A DNA stretch of 64,000 nucleotides from Roseivirga thermotolerans (GTDB taxonomy: Bacteria; Bacteroidota; Bacteroidia; Cytophagales; Cyclobacteriaceae): positions 826,239-890,238 of the forward strand of contig NZ_BNAG01000002.1 of NCBI RefSeq assembly GCF_014653175.1, in the 5' to 3' direction. Position numbers and translations under genes: made by a program. Shown here in pieces: positions 62,416-64,000 of this stretch (its first letter is position 1; the number at the start of each line of letters is the position of its first letter). A model generated the notes under the pieces. The model had not been told where the DNA came from. It made no database searches and saw nothing but the letters and a program-made list of their open reading frames with translations.

Positions 62416-64000
62416 ATGGCAGATCAAGTAGCGAATTATACCGAAGATAGTATTCGGTCCCTCGATTGGAAAGAACACATAAGACTACGACCCGGTATGT
62501 ATATCGGAAAATTGGGCGATGGATCGGCCCAAGACGATGGTATCTATGTACTGGTAAAAGAAATTATCGATAATAGTATCGATGAACACATGATGGGCTT
62601 CGGTAAGACCATCGATGTGAAAGTATCCGAACACAAAGTAGAAGTAAGAGATTACGGTCGTGGTATACCTTTGGGAAAAGTTGTAGACTGTGTTTCCAAG
62701 ATCAACACCGGAGGAAAATACGATAGTGGGGCCTTTCAAAAATCGGTAGGACTGAATGGAGTAGGTACAAAGGCCGTAAATGCTTTGTCTACCTATTTTA
62801 AAGTGCAGTCTTATAGAGACGGTAAAACCAAAGTAGCAGAGTTTGAGAGAGGGGAGATCGTAAACGATGCTAAGGAAACAACCACTAGTGCAAGAAACGG
62901 TACTCAGATAGTCTTTAGGCCCGATGAGACCATTTTCAAAAATTACCACTTTATTCCCCAATACCTGGACGATCTCATTTGGAACTATTGCTTCCTCAAT
63001 GCCGGGTTGACCATTAACTTCAACGGAGTAAAATATCATTCGGAAAAAGGCTTGTACGATCTTCTTTCGCGTAAAACCGATGTAGATAGCCTCAGGTATC
63101 CCATTATTCACCTGAAGGGAGACGATATTGAAATAGCGCTTTCGCATACCAACCAATACGGTGAGGAATACTATTCATTCGTAAATGGGCAATACACTAC
63201 ACAAGGGGGGACACACCAGGCCGCTTTGAGAGAAGCGCTGGTAAAAACCATTCGTGAGTTTTACAATAAAAACTTCGATGCAACTGATGTTCGGGCATCC
63301 ATAGTAGGTGCCATAGCTGTTCGAGTGCAAGAGCCTGTGTTTGAGTCACAAACCAAGACAAAACTAGGCTCGCAAAACGTGGCTCCCGATGGTCCAACCA
63401 TGCGGACTTTTGTGAACGATTTTGTGAAGAAAGCCCTCGATGACTATTTGCATAAGGACTCAAAAACAGCCGATGCCCTGTTAAAACGTATTCTTCAGTC
63501 GGAAAGAGAACGTAAAGAAATTGCCGGTATTAAGAAGCTGGCCAACGAAAGAGCTAAGAAAGCAAACCTGCACAACAAAAAACTCAGAGACTGTCGTATT
63601 CATTTGGACGATAAAAAGGCCGATGAAGACTTGCGCAATGCAACCACTCTCTTTATAACAGAGGGCGACTCGGCCAGTGGTTCAATCACCAAGTCTCGCG
63701 ATGTGCAAACCCAGGCAGTTTTTAGTTTGCGAGGTAAGCCGCTCAACTGCTACGGACAAACCAAAAAAGTGGTCTATGAAAATGAGGAGTTCAACCTGCT
63801 GCAGCACGCACTCAATATTGAAGACGGCCTGGACGGTTTGCGTTACGATAAAATTGTGATTGCCACCGATGCTGATGTAGACGGCATGCACATTAGACTG
63901 CTGCTGCTAACTTATTTCTTGCAATTTTTCCCCGATTTGGTGAGGAGAGGGCACGTCTATATTCTCGAAACCCCTTTGTTTAGGGTGAGAAACAAGAAAG
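62416..64000 (+). CDS. parE: DNA topoisomerase IV subunit B (3' partial)
   Basis: 528 codons are seen and the frame is still open at the right edge. GHKL ATPase motifs: [34 protein letters not shown] (catalytic Glu/Asn), [24 protein letters not shown] and QTKTKLGS. The Toprim region begins TEGDSASGS and continues with [10 protein letters not shown]. The opening is typical of Bacteroidota ParE, not GyrB. With ParC it decatenates chromosomes. Confidence 0.95.
   Translation, partial: MADQVANYTEDSIRSLDWKEHIRLRPGMYIGKLGDGSAQDDGIYVLVKEIIDNSIDEHMMGFGKTIDVKVSEHKVEVRDYGRGIPLGKVVDCVSKINTGGKYDSGAFQKSVGLNGVGTKAVNALSTYFKVQSYRDGKTKVAEFERGEIVNDAKETTTSARNGTQIVFRPDETIFKNYHFIPQYLDDLIWNYCFLNAGLTINFNGVKYHSEKGLYDLLSRKTDVDSLRYPIIHLKGDDIEIALSHTNQYGEEYYSFVNGQYTTQGGTHQAALREALVKTIREFYNKNFDATDVRASIVGAIAVRVQEPVFESQTKTKLGSQNVAPDGPTMRTFVNDFVKKALDDYLHKDSKTADALLKRILQSERERKEIAGIKKLANERAKKANLHNKKLRDCRIHLDDKKADEDLRNATTLFITEGDSASGSITKSRDVQTQAVFSLRGKPLNCYGQTKKVVYENEEFNLLQHALNIEDGLDGLRYDKIVIATDADVDGMHIRLLLLTYFLQFFPDLVRRGHVYILETPLFRVRNKK

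Noticed and set aside
62485-63463. Long minus-strand open frames (223 and 88 codons)
   Set aside because: They lie antisense to parE, which shows strong family motifs on the + strand; the minus frames have no recognisable domain.
1-64000. Prophage or integrative element boundaries around the eCIS/effector locus
   Set aside because: No integrase, tRNA or direct-repeat attachment site was seen; the left end of the locus is outside the window.

Overview
The window is a chromosomal segment of a Bacteroidota bacterium, most likely a Cytophagales-type marine or soil organism. The evidence is the families present (a Bacteroidota-style contractile injection system with CIS tape-measure and DUF4157 effectors, PadR plus prefix-domain FtsX permeases, DUF6265, DUF4399, a ParE of typical Bacteroidota sequence), several TAnnTTTG -7 promoter boxes, and weak Shine-Dalgarno usage. 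No rRNA, tRNA, CRISPR array, transposase or integrase was seen.

Region 1 (1-14.2 kb) is the distal half of an extracellular-type contractile injection system (eCIS) operon on the + strand. It holds a gp6/Afp11-like baseplate protein (cut by the left edge), an Afp12-like baseplate protein, a tape-measure-family protein and an Afp15-like AAA+ ATPase. These four are joined by 4-base ATGA overlaps. Two all-helical proteins of unknown role follow, and a strong terminator closes the operon. The Afp11-like protein carries an inserted pair of transmembrane segments, which is unexpected for a soluble baseplate.

Region 2 (14.2-20.6 kb) is a payload array: an unassigned 317-aa protein coupled to a nuclease-like protein, a DUF4157-protein kinase fusion, a DUF4157-metzincin fusion, and a glycine-rich hydrophobic protein that keeps only the edges of DUF4157. 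The four payload proteins share an N-terminal motif close to AQRxGxKGxSxxPPVQRK, a good candidate for a loading signal. The two intact DUF4157 modules are nearly identical at DNA level while their C-terminal domains are unrelated, the pattern expected from modular toxin exchange. This is the most interesting part of the window.

Region 3 (20.6-32 kb) holds an ECF sigma factor with a TPR/anti-sigma-like membrane partner, divergent from a CHAT-domain (caspase-like) membrane protein; a PadR regulator with an FtsX-type permease; and a minus-strand run of a secreted hypothetical protein, DUF6265, a polysaccharide deacetylase, a Bax-type glucosaminidase and a helical repeat protein.

Region 4 (32-52.9 kb) is mostly core metabolism and housekeeping: glutamate synthase (gltB-gltD), an M48 protease with two small partners, a MATE exporter with a long structured leader, a sirtuin/HD/hydrolase operon, topA, SixA, a SpeD-SpeE fusion followed by an agmatinase-family enzyme (polyamine synthesis), an alanine/sodium symporter and a TlpA-type thioredoxin.

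Region 5 (53-64 kb) has smaller genes (DUF4399 lipoprotein, 3-hydroxybutyryl-CoA dehydrogenase, cutC, an EEP-family hydrolase, a CvfB-like S1 protein, two sterol-desaturase-family paralogues, a small membrane protein) and ends in a right-truncated parE. Five copies of an approximately 125-150 bp intergenic repeat with two internal hairpins are concentrated here, one of them inside a larger nested inverted-repeat element.
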